Positions 16,445 to 26,161 are shown, counted from the first letter of the stretch. The stretch: DNA of 64,000 nt from Sphingomonas gilva (GCF_003515075.1 NZ_QWLV01000002.1:682001-746000); one strand, 5' to 3'. Notes: generated by a model not told the origin, from the letters alone. Program-made: numbers and translations.

Positions 16445-18124
16445 ATGACCGAAGGGAATGCCGGCACGGACCGGACGCCGGATCCGGCGCGGCCATGGAT
16501 AGCTGCCCTGCTGCTGTTCGGCATCGGCCTGTGCCTCGCCCTGCAGCTCCATCTCGTCTTCGTGCAGGAGATCAACTGGGACGAGTATTTCTTCCTGTCG
16601 CACGTCCACGCGTTCGATCGCGGGACTTTGGCGCGGGCGCTGCAGAGCTTCCATGTCCATCTGTTCGGCTGGTTGCCCGCTGTCCCCGGCGGCGAGATCG
16701 CGCAGATCGAGGCGGCGCGGCTGGCGATGCTTGCCTGCGAGGCCGGCACGATGGCCTGCATCTACGCCGTCGGACGCCGCTTCCTCGATCGGGAGGAGGC
16801 GCTTGCCGCGGTGCTGGCCTATATCGCCGCGGGCGTGGTCATGCTCCACGGCGCCAGCTTTCGCGCGGACCCGATCGCGACCGTCCTGATGATGCTGTGC
16901 TGCGCGCTGCTCGCCCGCTCGACGCTGCGCGCGCCGGCGCTCGCACTGCTCGCCGTGGCGGGCGCGCTGGCGATGCTGATCACGGTCAAGGCGATCTTCT
17001 ACGCGCCGCTGATCGCAGCGCTGGCGGCGTGGCGTCTATGGCGCGCGGCCCAGCCGCGCGCGCTGGCCCTGCGCCTGGCCGTGACGGGCGTCGCGGCCGG
17101 CGCCGTCTTCGCCGGGCTCTATCTGTGGCATCAGTCGCTGATGTCCGCCGATCTGGATGGATCGCGCGCGCTGTTGGCCAACGCCTATGAGAAGACGATC
17201 CTCGAAGCGGGCCTGTTCCCGCGTGCGGACGTGCTGCTCTCCGTCGTCCTGAACTCTCCCGTCCAGGCGGCGCTCGCCGTCACGGGCGTTGGAATGGCTG
17301 GCGCCGCGCTGGTGCGCCGCAGCGCGTATGAGCGCCCGCTGATGCTGCTCGCGTTGGCCACGCCACTGCTGACCTTGATCTTCTACCGCAACGCCTTTCC
17401 CTATTTCTTCGCCTTCATCCTGCCCCCCGTGGCGGTGGTGGCGGGCTATGCGACCGAGCGGCTGGGGCGGCGCTGGCTGATCCCGCTAGCACTGGCGATG
17501 ACGATCGGCAGCGTGGTGAGCCACAGCCGGGGCTTGGCCAAGCCGCAGGACGCGCAGGCCGAATTGATCGCCGCGGTGCACGCGGTATTTCCTGAGCCCG
17601 TGCCCTATATCGACCGCTGCTCGATGATCGCGCGCTTCCCGAAGACGGGCTTCTTCATGTCGAGCTGGGGCGTCGAAAGCTACCGCGCGGCCGATCGTGA
17701 GGTGTTCAGGGCGATTGCGAGGGATCGCGCCCCGCCGCTGCTGATCGCCAACGGCCCGGCGCTGGAGGCAGCGATGGCGGGCGCGGATTCCGCCGACGGC
17801 AATCGGTTGCTGCCCGGCGACGCGGCCTTCTTGCGCGACAATTATGTCCATCATTGGGGCGCGATCTGGGTCGCCGGGAAAACGCTGCGGCTGGTTGGCG
17901 GCAAGGCCGATTTCGAGATCGTCATCGGCGGGCGGTACACGGTCGAGGCCGATGCCCCGGTGACGATCGACGGCCGCCGATATACGCCGAAAACGGTCGT
18001 CGCGCTTGCTCCGGGTTTCCACGGAATCGCCGGCGGTGTCGACAGGGCGGTGTTGCGTTGGGGCGACAATTTGCATGTCCCCACCGCGAAGCCGTCGACG
18101 GAGCCGCTGTTCCGCGGCTTCTGA
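16445..18124 (+). CDS. GT-C-like polytopic glycosyltransferase
   Basis: 559 residues. The N-terminal two-thirds contains about ten membrane helices. The first extracytoplasmic loop has INWDEYFFLSH, matching the acidic DE motif that binds the metal/acceptor in ArnT/PMT-type GT-C enzymes using polyprenyl-phosphate sugars. Residues from about 380 on form a soluble periplasmic domain ending in a beta-rich module (GGRYTVEADAPVTIDG). It most likely transfers the sugar made by the first GT2 of the cluster onto a lipid or polymer outside the membrane. It closes the gene row 14443-18124, in which genes overlap or nearly touch. The exact family (PMT_2 or a related DUF) cannot be settled here. Confidence 0.75.
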   Translation: MTEGNAGTDRTPDPARPWIAALLLFGIGLCLALQLHLVFVQEINWDEYFFLSHVHAFDRGTLARALQSFHVHLFGWLPAVPGGEIAQIEAARLAMLACEAGTMACIYAVGRRFLDREEALAAVLAYIAAGVVMLHGASFRADPIATVLMMLCCALLARSTLRAPALALLAVAGALAMLITVKAIFYAPLIAALAAWRLWRAAQPRALALRLAVTGVAAGAVFAGLYLWHQSLMSADLDGSRALLANAYEKTILEAGLFPRADVLLSVVLNSPVQAALAVTGVGMAGAALVRRSAYERPLMLLALATPLLTLIFYRNAFPYFFAFILPPVAVVAGYATERLGRRWLIPLALAMTIGSVVSHSRGLAKPQDAQAELIAAVHAVFPEPVPYIDRCSMIARFPKTGFFMSSWGVESYRAADREVFRAIARDRAPPLLIANGPALEAAMAGADSADGNRLLPGDAAFLRDNYVHHWGAIWVAGKTLRLVGGKADFEIVIGGRYTVEADAPVTIDGRRYTPKTVVALAPGFHGIAGGVDRAVLRWGDNLHVPTAKPSTEPLFRGF

Positions 18125-18182
18125 CCAGTGCGATGGTTCGTGTTCGCGGCCTCGCTTGAGGCCGGGGACCGCGCGTCGCCCC

Positions 18183-19001
18183 TCAGTTGAATTGAAGGGT
18201 CGCCGCCACGCCGAAATGGTCGGATGGATATTCGCCCGCCACCGGCCGGTCGCCGATCCGCCTTGCGTGGGAGGCGCCGAACCAGCGCCGTTCGGCGAAG
18301 ATATGGTCGATGACGCGCGGCTTGTGCCCCTTCGCGGGGTTCAGCGTCGTATCGGTCGCGCCGGGCGGCAGGGCGCTTTCGAAGCGCGGCGATGTCAGGG
18401 CGGCGAGGCCCGAATCCGAGAGCGGAGCGTTGAAGTCACCCATGACGACCAGCGGCACGCCGTCCCTGGGCAACCACGACATGAGATCGGCGACCTGCCG
18501 CGCGCGCACCGCGCCGGCCTCTGGCTGCCACGCCAGATGGGTGACGACGATGTCGACCGGCCGGCCATCGGCGGACACGCGCACACGCAGGGCCGTCCGA
18601 TAGTCGTTCAAGGGCTCCAGCTTCCTCGACGCCTCGGCGATGACGGGAAGGCGCGTCAGGATCGCGTTGCCGTATCGCTTGGGCGAGCCGGGGGGCTCGG
18701 TCGCGAAGAAGTGGACGGAATAGCCGCCAAGCGCGCGCGCGATCGTGTCCGCCTGGTTGGGCAGCCCCTTGCCGGCATCCTCCAGCACCTCCTGGAGCGC
18801 GATGACGTCCGCATCCGCCTCGCGCAGCGCCTGGAGCAGCAGCGGCAGCCGAGCCTCCCAGTTGCCGGCATTGTGCCAGATGTTGAAGGTGGCGACGCGA
18901 ATCGCCGGACGCTTCGACGCCGCACCTGTCGCACAAGCGGACAGTGGAAGAGCCGCCGCGGCGAGCAGAAGGGTGCGGCGGTCCAGCATCGGCCCCCGCA
19001 T
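18183..19001 (-). CDS. EEP-family hydrolase of the glucan locus
   Basis: 272 residues with a lipoprotein-like or twin-Arg-like leader (MLDRRTLLLAAAALPLSACA). It therefore acts outside the cytoplasm. The EEP motifs are complete: VATFNIWHNAGNWEAR, ALQEVLEDAG, THLAWQP, VMGDFNAPLSD, VIDHIFAE and SDHFGVAA. The family cleaves phosphodiesters or phosphomonoesters. The ATG at 19001 overlaps the stop of the GH144-like gene by 4 bases, so the two are made together. That context suggests removal of a phosphate-containing decoration from the glucan substrate rather than nuclease activity, which is inference. A second in-frame ATG at 18989 would start directly at the signal. Confidence 0.87.
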   Translation of the reverse strand: MRGPMLDRRTLLLAAAALPLSACATGAASKRPAIRVATFNIWHNAGNWEARLPLLLQALREADADVIALQEVLEDAGKGLPNQADTIARALGGYSVHFFATEPPGSPKRYGNAILTRLPVIAEASRKLEPLNDYRTALRVRVSADGRPVDIVVTHLAWQPEAGAVRARQVADLMSWLPRDGVPLVVMGDFNAPLSDSGLAALTSPRFESALPPGATDTTLNPAKGHKPRVIDHIFAERRWFGASHARRIGDRPVAGEYPSDHFGVAATLQFN

Positions 19002-20476
19002 CAGCGCGCCGCCTCGTCCAGCCAGCCGCCGCTGAAGCCCAGCCGCCTGAGGCCGCGGACGATGTGCGGGCTCTTGCGCATCGTCTTCCAGATCAGGTCG
19101 CTGCGGTGATTCTCCAGCATCAGCAGGATCGGGCCCTGATCGATGCCGAGATGGTCGCGCGCGATCCAGCCGGCCTGGGCGTCGACCGTTCCGCTCCTGC
19201 TGCCTGCGTCGGTGAAGGTGAAGCTGGGGTTGAACGCGTCCTTGAAGCCGTAGCGTGTGTAGAGCCGCTCGCCATATCGCGCCTTCATCGCCATCAGCGC
19301 GGGGATGGTGATCTCGGGCGCGAAGGGGATCGATCCGCCCGCCGCGGTCGGCACCACGGTGCCGTCGTCGACAATGCGGTCGGGGCTGACGCCGCGCGCG
19401 GCATAGCCCATGAACTGGCGTTCCTTGCCGCCGACCATGCGCTTGAACCCGCCGGGGCCGTCGCTCGCCGTCCATCCCCAGATGTCGCTCGAATAGCCGG
19501 CCCAGCCATTGGGGTTGTCGATGCCGTACGCGCGCTGCGACAGCGTGGCGCGGCGGCTGTTCTCGAAATAATCGATGCCCTTGCCGCGCATGAACTCGTC
19601 CTGGATCCCGCGGAAATCGACCCAGACGTGCGAATATTGATGCCCGAACAGCGGCTCGAAGGTCAGGTGCTCCTGCCCGTAATAGCTGCCCCAGTCCTTT
19701 TCGAGATTGGCCGCCCAGCCGGTCTCCCACGCCTCCTTCGAAATCGGATGCGTCGGCGAGCCCGCCGCCAGGATATAGACGAGCATTCCCTCATTGTAGC
19801 CGACCCAGTCGTGCGTGCCGAAGTCGCCGCCCTGCCCGCGCTCCGGATACCAGCCCATCGCGATCGCCTTGCCGCTGCCGCCGTTGGCGGAGGGGATGCC
19901 GCTGTTCTCGCGCTGGACGAAGGTCCAGTCGACACGGGCGTAGATCGCCTCGGCGAGCTCGCGGATGCGGCGTTCGGTGGGGTCGTCTCGGTCGAAATAG
20001 GCCTGGGCGAAGAGGATGCCGCCGAGCAGCAGCGTGGTGTCGACGGTCGAAAGCTCGGTCTTGCCGTGGCGCGTGCCGTCGTCGTTCCTGAGGAAGTGAT
20101 AGAAGAAGCCCTTGTGGCCCGAAACGCCGCTGGTCTGAGGGCCCTGGGGCGCGTCGTGGTAGAACTCGACGCATCTGAGCGTGCGCTGAGCCGCCTCGGC
20201 GCGGCTGACATAGCCGCGCTCGACGCCCACGGCATAGGCGCTCATCGCGAAGCCGGTGGCGGCGATGCTGGAGAAGGGATTGGACGGCCAGCGATCGGGC
20301 GCGAGGCACTTCTCCGGATCGGTGGTCTGCCAGAAATAATCGAAGGTGCGCCGCGAGAGATCCTCGACGAAGGCGGCCTGAGCACTGGCCTGCGGCGGCG
20401 GGGGAGGCATGTCGCCGGCAGGCGCCATGCACCCGGCCAGCGTGGCGGCGGCGAGCAGGGCGAATGGAAGGCGCAT
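19001..20476 (-). CDS. GH144-like glucanase (glycoamylase-type domain) lipoprotein
   Basis: 491 residues beginning MRLPFALLAAATLAGC, a lipoprotein signal with Cys16. The rest is one (alpha/alpha)6-type domain of the bacterial glycoamylase family, CAZy GH144, whose characterised members cleave beta-1,2-glucans. Supporting segments are RTFDYFWQTTDPE, SIAATGFAMSAYAVGVERGY, GKTELSTVDTTLLLGG, GWYPERGQGGDFGTHDWVGYNEGML and DQGPILLMLENHRSDLIW. Acidic residues of the active site are expected in the TVDT and YNEG regions. ATG at 20476 follows AGGGGAT. It is coupled to the EEP gene and lies downstream of the TonB receptor, separated by a strong terminator. Family placement is from memory. Confidence 0.8.
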   Translation of the reverse strand: MRLPFALLAAATLAGCMAPAGDMPPPPPQASAQAAFVEDLSRRTFDYFWQTTDPEKCLAPDRWPSNPFSSIAATGFAMSAYAVGVERGYVSRAEAAQRTLRCVEFYHDAPQGPQTSGVSGHKGFFYHFLRNDDGTRHGKTELSTVDTTLLLGGILFAQAYFDRDDPTERRIRELAEAIYARVDWTFVQRENSGIPSANGGSGKAIAMGWYPERGQGGDFGTHDWVGYNEGMLVYILAAGSPTHPISKEAWETGWAANLEKDWGSYYGQEHLTFEPLFGHQYSHVWVDFRGIQDEFMRGKGIDYFENSRRATLSQRAYGIDNPNGWAGYSSDIWGWTASDGPGGFKRMVGGKERQFMGYAARGVSPDRIVDDGTVVPTAAGGSIPFAPEITIPALMAMKARYGERLYTRYGFKDAFNPSFTFTDAGSRSGTVDAQAGWIARDHLGIDQGPILLMLENHRSDLIWKTMRKSPHIVRGLRRLGFSGGWLDEAAR

Positions 20477-20499
20477 CGGTGATCCCCTGGATTGCGGGC

Positions 20500-20540
20500 A
20501 AAAGAAAAGGCCGCCGCGCGGAGACTTCCGCGCGGCGGCC
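20500..20540 (-). terminator. rho-independent terminator of the TonB receptor gene
   Basis: A perfect 14-bp stem (20509-20522 with 20527-20540, loop of 4) is followed on the minus strand by TTTTCTTTT. It lies 10 bases past the receptor stop. Readthrough would be needed to reach the GH144 gene from the receptor promoter, or that gene has its own promoter. Confidence 0.9.
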
Positions 20541-20550
20541 CGAAGCGGCT

Positions 20551-23500
20551 TCAGAAGCTGAAGCCAGCGGAGAATTTGAAGGTCCGCGTTGGATTGCCGC
20601 CGATGCTGAGACCGCTGATCTCGCGATAGACCGAGGGCGAGTTGGCCGGCCGCGTAGTGTCGTCCGGGTTGCTGTTGTAGGTCGTGAAATTTTCCTCGTT
20701 GAGCACGTTGAGCACATCCACGCGCAGCCTGATGCGTGCGCCATCCTTGAAGAAGTCCATCGGGACGTATTTGGTCAGCGCAACGTCGATCTGACGCTTG
20801 GCCCAAAGATCGCCTATGATGAACGGGTTCTTGTTGAGGCCCTCGGCCACCACCGGCCGGTTGTCCGCGTTGGAATCGCCCTTGATCCCGTAGAGGAAGG
20901 GTGGCGACGAAAGCTCCAGCTTGCTCGAGAAGGTGAAACCGAACGGCAGATCGACCGTGCCGGCGGCGACAAAGCGATGCCGGACCGACCCGGTTGCGGG
21001 AAGCACCGGATAGTCGGCCAGCGACGGGTAGTCGAACGAGAAATACTCGCCATAGACGCGGTTCTCCTCCGCCTCGGTAAAGGTGTAGGTCGCGTTCAGG
21101 CTCCACGGGGAGGACGGCGTGTAGGTCTTGGTCAGCTTGACATAGGCCGAATCCGAACTCGTCTCGAGCCCGTTGGTGCCGAGCGTGATGTTGCCCCCGC
21201 CCGGAACGGCGCCGGCTGTGAAGGGGGCGCCCCAGATCGTGCCCGGCGCGAAGAAGTCCCCGTTGGGCAAGCGATTGCCGAGCAGATAGGCGAACCCGTC
21301 ACGGCTTTCGATGTGGGTATAGCCCACCTCCGCCTCGAAATTGCTGCCGAAGCGGCGACGCACGCCCAGGCTGAACTGGTCCGAATAGGGCACCTTCAAA
21401 TCGTTGGTGATGAAGCGCAGGCCGCGTCCGCTCGTACCGAGATCGGCTGCGATCTGATCGCGGCCTTCCTGAGTCAGATAGATCGGATCCCAAGGCAAGC
21501 AGACATTGTTCCCGCTCGGACAAGGGTGTTCGTCATCGCCCGTGTCGAAATAGATCGTGCGCGATGCGAACGAGCCAATCGAGATTTCCTGCTGAAGGAA
21601 GTCGAACTGGTTACGATCGTACGACCGTCCATAGCCGCCGAAGATGGTCGTCGTGCGCGCCTCGTCAACGACATAGCTGAACCCTATGCGCGGCTGGAAC
21701 GCGCCCATGAAGGTCTTGCGCTCATTACCGGTCGAGAAATAGTCGGTGATATCGTAATCGGCGTCGTTGAGGTTGGGATAGTTTTCCGGAGAGACCAGAT
21801 CGATCGAGTCCTGCGGCGTCACGAAGTCGAGATATGCAGGCGTACGGTCCATGTCCCAACGTATGCCGAGATTGAGCGTCAGCCGGTCGGTAACGTCCCA
21901 ATCGTCCTGGATGTATAGACCGAACTGGAAATTCTCCGATTCGACGATCGGATCGCCGACGCCGTCATCATAGCCGAATACCAGCCGCCACGGAATCTCC
22001 GTATTGAAGTTTCCGCCGTTCGGATTGAATTCCGTATTGAACGAATAAACGGGATTGAAGGCGTTCAGGGTCAATGCATTGAGCTTGACCCACTTCGCCT
22101 TCACGCCGGCCTTGATGGTGTGGTTCTCAATTCCGGTATAGGTGAAGTCGTTCTGGACGCTGTAGCCGGTCTGGCCCTTGTCCTGATAGTTGCTGCCGGC
22201 GCCCGAACGAAAGATCTGGCCGCCGTTCGCCGCCTGGAAGACGTAGGCGTTGGCGAAGTTGACCGGCGTCGGCGCCCAAGACGCGTCCTCATAGGTGAGC
22301 TTGAAGTCGTTGACCCAGGTTTCGCCCGTGCGTTCGTAGCGGAACAGGCCGCGCACCTCGTCATTCTTGGTATCGGTCGCCGCTTCGCGCAGCGTCGATC
22401 CGGAGCCGATGCCTTCGCCCGTTTCCTTGCGAACCTTGACCGAAAGCTCGAACAGGTCGCGGGCGCTTGGCGAGAAGCTGAGCTTGCCGAAATACAGGTC
22501 TTCGTTGAAGACGCGGTTGAATCGGCCGAAACTGCCCAGATATTCGGCCGGGATATTCTGCGTATTGTCCGTCTCGGCGGGGAAGATATCAACCGGAATC
22601 TGCTGGCGCTTGCCTTCGTAGCTGGCGAAGAAGTGCAGCAGGTCCTTGACGATCGGGCCGCCCAGCGCGCCGCCGAACTGGAAGTCGCGCGTCTCGGTCT
22701 TCTCGTCCCCGTCGGCCACCTCGGTCGGCGTGCGCGCGCGCAGGTTCTGATCGGTATAGTCTACGAAGAAATCGCCCTCGAACTCGTTGGTGCCCGATTT
22801 GGTCACCGCGGTAATCGCGACCGAGCTGACCTGATCGAACTCCGCCTTGTAGTTGGAACTGATCACGCGGTACTCGCCGATCGCCAGCTGCGGGAACGGG
22901 TTGCCCTGCGATGAATCCTGGCCGGTGATGCCGTTCTTCAGGACATAGTCCTTCTGGCCGACGCCATCGATGAACACGTTGACAGTACGGCTGTTCTGCG
23001 CGCCGCCGCGGATCGCGACGTTGCCGTTGGTGCCGGTGATAAGCTGCACGCCTGGCGCCAGATCGGCGAAGGCGAGGAAATTGCGGTTGTTCTGCGGCAA
23101 CTGTTCGATCAGGCGCTGCGGAATGGTGACGCCGACCTCCCCGCCTTCCATTTGGCGGATGCGCGCGGCGGTGACGACGATATCGCCGCCCGACGCGGCC
23201 GCCCCGGCGTCGATTCCGCCCGTCGAAAAATCAAAGTCGAGCTGTGAACTTTGCGCGACGTTGAGCGTGAACGCGTCGGTAGTGCGCGGACCGGCGGAGG
23301 TGACGATCTCCAGTCGGTATTCACCGGGGCGCAAAGACGGAAGATTGTAGCCGCCGTCTTCCGTGACCGTGGCTGGGCGGCGATAGTTGGTGTCGACCTC
23401 GATGGCGGTGACGCTGGTGACGGTCACTCCTTCGTCGGTCGTGATGTCGCCGCGCAAGGAAGCGTTGGATTGCTGCGCAACGGCAGGGGTCGACATCAGC

Positions 23501-23592
23501 GCGCTGGCGGCGGTGCCCAGGCACAGGGCGGCGGCGATTCGCAGCGACGCCCCACGACGCGTGCGCGGTGATACAAAATTCTGAAATGACAC
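20551..23592 (-). CDS. TonB-dependent receptor with N-terminal carboxypeptidase-like domain
   Basis: 1013 residues. A signal peptide ends at STPAVAQ. A regulatory-like beta-sandwich domain (about residues 45-115, SLRPGEYRLEI) precedes the plug (GGDIVVTAARIRQ, VAIRGGAQNSRTVNVFIDGV). A 22-strand barrel ends in FKFSAGFSF with the terminal Phe recognised by the BAM complex. This Oar-like layout is typical of sphingomonad receptors for large glycans. The start is a GTG at 23592 with GGGGAG 8 bases upstream. It is divergent from the GH3 gene, and the gap between them holds a LacI-type operator. Import of a beta-glucan oligomer is inferred from the neighbours. Confidence 0.92.
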   Translation of the reverse strand: MSFQNFVSPRTRRGASLRIAAALCLGTAASALMSTPAVAQQSNASLRGDITTDEGVTVTSVTAIEVDTNYRRPATVTEDGGYNLPSLRPGEYRLEIVTSAGPRTTDAFTLNVAQSSQLDFDFSTGGIDAGAAASGGDIVVTAARIRQMEGGEVGVTIPQRLIEQLPQNNRNFLAFADLAPGVQLITGTNGNVAIRGGAQNSRTVNVFIDGVGQKDYVLKNGITGQDSSQGNPFPQLAIGEYRVISSNYKAEFDQVSSVAITAVTKSGTNEFEGDFFVDYTDQNLRARTPTEVADGDEKTETRDFQFGGALGGPIVKDLLHFFASYEGKRQQIPVDIFPAETDNTQNIPAEYLGSFGRFNRVFNEDLYFGKLSFSPSARDLFELSVKVRKETGEGIGSGSTLREAATDTKNDEVRGLFRYERTGETWVNDFKLTYEDASWAPTPVNFANAYVFQAANGGQIFRSGAGSNYQDKGQTGYSVQNDFTYTGIENHTIKAGVKAKWVKLNALTLNAFNPVYSFNTEFNPNGGNFNTEIPWRLVFGYDDGVGDPIVESENFQFGLYIQDDWDVTDRLTLNLGIRWDMDRTPAYLDFVTPQDSIDLVSPENYPNLNDADYDITDYFSTGNERKTFMGAFQPRIGFSYVVDEARTTTIFGGYGRSYDRNQFDFLQQEISIGSFASRTIYFDTGDDEHPCPSGNNVCLPWDPIYLTQEGRDQIAADLGTSGRGLRFITNDLKVPYSDQFSLGVRRRFGSNFEAEVGYTHIESRDGFAYLLGNRLPNGDFFAPGTIWGAPFTAGAVPGGGNITLGTNGLETSSDSAYVKLTKTYTPSSPWSLNATYTFTEAEENRVYGEYFSFDYPSLADYPVLPATGSVRHRFVAAGTVDLPFGFTFSSKLELSSPPFLYGIKGDSNADNRPVVAEGLNKNPFIIGDLWAKRQIDVALTKYVPMDFFKDGARIRLRVDVLNVLNEENFTTYNSNPDDTTRPANSPSVYREISGLSIGGNPTRTFKFSAGFSF

Positions 23593-23660
23593 GATAAATT
23601 CTCCCCTCGACGGACCGCCGTGCGTCTTCTGATCCGGCTTTCGGGCGATTGCCGCACGGA

Positions 23661-23676
23661 ATGAAACCGGTTACAT
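23661..23676. promoter_or_regulatory. LacI-family operator candidate
   Basis: ATGAAACCGGTTACAT is a near-perfect palindrome centred on CCGG, one mismatch pair from full symmetry, and fits the AANCGNTT-type core of LacI/GalR operators. It lies 69 bases before the receptor start and 176 before the GH3 start, so it could control both. No lacI gene is in the window. Confidence 0.6.
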
Positions 23677-23851
23677 GGAAAATCGTCGCACAGGGTGGCC
23701 GTCGTCAAGAGAAATCGGACACGGCCGGCGCGGGGCCCGATTTTTCGGGCGCATCGTGCTCTGGCGGCAACGTTGCAGGGCCGCCGAATCGGGCTGGCCA
23801 TAGGGATTTTCCGGCAGGCAATGTGCGCCGCGCCGGGCATGGGAGGATGCA

Positions 23852-26161
23852 TTGACCAAGTGGAACCGGGGCGCGGCGGCACGCGCGATCTGTCTGGCGG
23901 CGCTGGCGGGCGCGTGCTGGCCGCAGGCGCTGGCGGCGCAGGATGCGGCGCGCACCGAGGCGGCCGCTGAGGCGGCGCCTTCGCCCTGGCGCGACCCGCC
24001 GGAGATGCGCGCCTTCATCGATTCGCTGATGGCGAAGATGACGCTGAAGGAGAAGATCGGCCAGCTGACCCAGCTCACCAGCAGCTGGGAATCGACCGGC
24101 CCGACGATGCGCGACAGCTATATGCAGGATATCGCCGCGGGGAACGTCGGATCGATCTTCAACGCCTTCACCGCAAAATATACGCGCGAGCTGCAGCAGA
24201 TCGCGGTCGAGAAGACCCGGCTGGGGATTCCGCTGCTGTTCGGCTACGACGTGATCCACGGCCATCGCACGATCTTCCCGATCTCGCTGGGAGAGGCGGC
24301 GTCGTGGGACCTGAAGGCGATCGAGCATGCGGCGCGCATCTCCGCGGTCGAGGCGTCGGCCGAGGGCATCCACTGGACCTTCGCGCCGATGGTCGACATC
24401 GCGCGCGATCCGCGCTGGGGGCGCATCTCCGAAGGATCGGGCGAGGACGTCTATCTCGGCAGCCTGATCGCCAAGGCGCGCGTGCGCGGCTACCAGGGCG
24501 ACGACCTCAAGCGGACCGACACGGTCCTCGCCACCGCCAAGCATTACGCCGCATACGGCGCGGCGCAGGCGGGGCGTGACTATCACACCGTCGACATGTC
24601 CGAACGCGTGCTGCGCGACACCTATCTGCCGCCGTTCAAGGCCGCGCTCGACGCCGGCGCCGCGACCTTCATGACCGCCTTCAACGAGCTGGACGGCGTA
24701 CCCGCGACGGGGAGCAAATATCTGCTGACCGACGTGCTGCGCGGGGAATGGGGCTTCAAGGGCTTCGTCGTCACCGACTATACCGCGATCAACGAGATGG
24801 TGCCGCACGGCTATGCCCGCGACGAGGCGCATGCCGGCGAGCTGTCGATCAACGCCGGGGTCGACATGGACATGCAGGGCGCGGTGTTCATGACGCATCT
24901 GGAAAAATCGGTGAAGGAAGGGCGGGTGAGCCCGGCGCGGGTCGATGCGGCGGTGCGCGCGATCCTGGAGATGAAGTACCGGCTGGGCCTGTTCGAGGAC
25001 CCCTATCGCTACAGCGACGAGGCGCGCGAGAAGCGCGAGATCTACAAGCCCGCGCATCTGGAGGCGGCGCGCGACATGGCGCGCAAGTCGATGGTGCTGC
25101 TGAAGAACGAGGGCGATGTGCTGCCGCTCGCCGCGTCCGCCAGGCGGATCGCGCTGATCGGCCCGCTGGGCGACAGCAAGGAGGACATGATCGGCAGCTG
25201 GGCGGCGGCGGGCGACCGCAAGACGCGGCCGGTGACGATCCTCGAAGGGCTGAAGGCGCGGGCCAAGGGCGCGACGGTCACCTATGCCAAGGGCGCCGCC
25301 TATGAGCTCGGCAGCACCGACAGCTCGGGCTTCGCAGCGGCGATGGCGGCGGCGCGAGATGCCGACGTGATCGTCGCCGCGATGGGCGAGAAATGGGACA
25401 TGACCGGCGAGGCGGCGAGCCGCACCTCGCTCGACCTGCCGGGCACGCAGCAGGCGCTGCTCGAGCAGCTAAAGACGCTGGGCAAGCCGATCGTGCTGGT
25501 GCTGATGTCGGGCCGGCCCAACGCGATCGGCTGGGCGGCGGAGAATGTCGACGCCATCCTCCACGCCTGGTATCCGGGCACGATGGGCGGACACGCGGTC
25601 GCCGACGTGCTGTTCGGCGATTACAACCCGTCGGGCAAGCTGCCGGTGACCTTTCCGCGCAATGTCGGGCAGGTGCCGATCCATTACGACATGAAGAACA
25701 CCGGGCGGCCCTACACGCCGGAGAAGCAGGGGCAGAAATATCTGTCGCGCTATCTGAACACGCCCAATTCGCCGCTCTACCCGTTCGGATACGGCCTCTC
25801 CTACACCAGCTTCGCCTATTCGCCGGTCACGCTCGACCGCGCGACGATCCGTCCCGGCCAGGCGCTGACCGCGTCGGTGACCGTGTCCAACACCGGCAAG
25901 CGCGCAGGCGAGGAGGTGGTGCAGCTCTATGTCCACGATCTGGTCGGATCGGTCACGCGGCCGGTGCGCGAGCTGAAGGGCTTCCGTAAGATCAGCCTGA
26001 AGCCGGGCGAGCGGCGCAAGGTGTCGTTCACGCTAAGCGACAGGGACCTCGCCTTCCACCGGGCGGACATGAGCTACGGGGCGGAGCCGGGGGCGTTCAA
26101 GCTGTTCATCGGCGGATCGTCCGACGCGACCGCGTCCGCCGATTTCACGCTGACCGAATAG
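23852..26161 (+). CDS. bglX: GH3 beta-glucosidase, periplasmic
   Basis: 769 residues with a signal peptide ending LAAQD. The GH3 N-terminal barrel includes EKIGQLTQL, GYDVIHGHRTIFPISLGEAASWD and FAPMVDIARDPRWGR. The nucleophile Asp is in KGFVVTDYTAI. The alpha/beta sandwich domain has SMVLLKNEGDVLPL and VIVAAMGEKWDMTGEAASR, and a C-terminal FnIII-like domain ends the protein (PVRELKGFRKISLKPGE). This is the full BglX architecture. It releases glucose from beta-glucooligosaccharides. The start is a TTG at 23852, supported by GGGAGG 7 bases upstream and by the in-frame signal peptide. A sulfatase gene follows after 13 bases. Confidence 0.93.
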   Translation: MTKWNRGAAARAICLAALAGACWPQALAAQDAARTEAAAEAAPSPWRDPPEMRAFIDSLMAKMTLKEKIGQLTQLTSSWESTGPTMRDSYMQDIAAGNVGSIFNAFTAKYTRELQQIAVEKTRLGIPLLFGYDVIHGHRTIFPISLGEAASWDLKAIEHAARISAVEASAEGIHWTFAPMVDIARDPRWGRISEGSGEDVYLGSLIAKARVRGYQGDDLKRTDTVLATAKHYAAYGAAQAGRDYHTVDMSERVLRDTYLPPFKAALDAGAATFMTAFNELDGVPATGSKYLLTDVLRGEWGFKGFVVTDYTAINEMVPHGYARDEAHAGELSINAGVDMDMQGAVFMTHLEKSVKEGRVSPARVDAAVRAILEMKYRLGLFEDPYRYSDEAREKREIYKPAHLEAARDMARKSMVLLKNEGDVLPLAASARRIALIGPLGDSKEDMIGSWAAAGDRKTRPVTILEGLKARAKGATVTYAKGAAYELGSTDSSGFAAAMAAARDADVIVAAMGEKWDMTGEAASRTSLDLPGTQQALLEQLKTLGKPIVLVLMSGRPNAIGWAAENVDAILHAWYPGTMGGHAVADVLFGDYNPSGKLPVTFPRNVGQVPIHYDMKNTGRPYTPEKQGQKYLSRYLNTPNSPLYPFGYGLSYTSFAYSPVTLDRATIRPGQALTASVTVSNTGKRAGEEVVQLYVHDLVGSVTRPVRELKGFRKISLKPGERRKVSFTLSDRDLAFHRADMSYGAEPGAFKLFIGGSSDATASADFTLTE

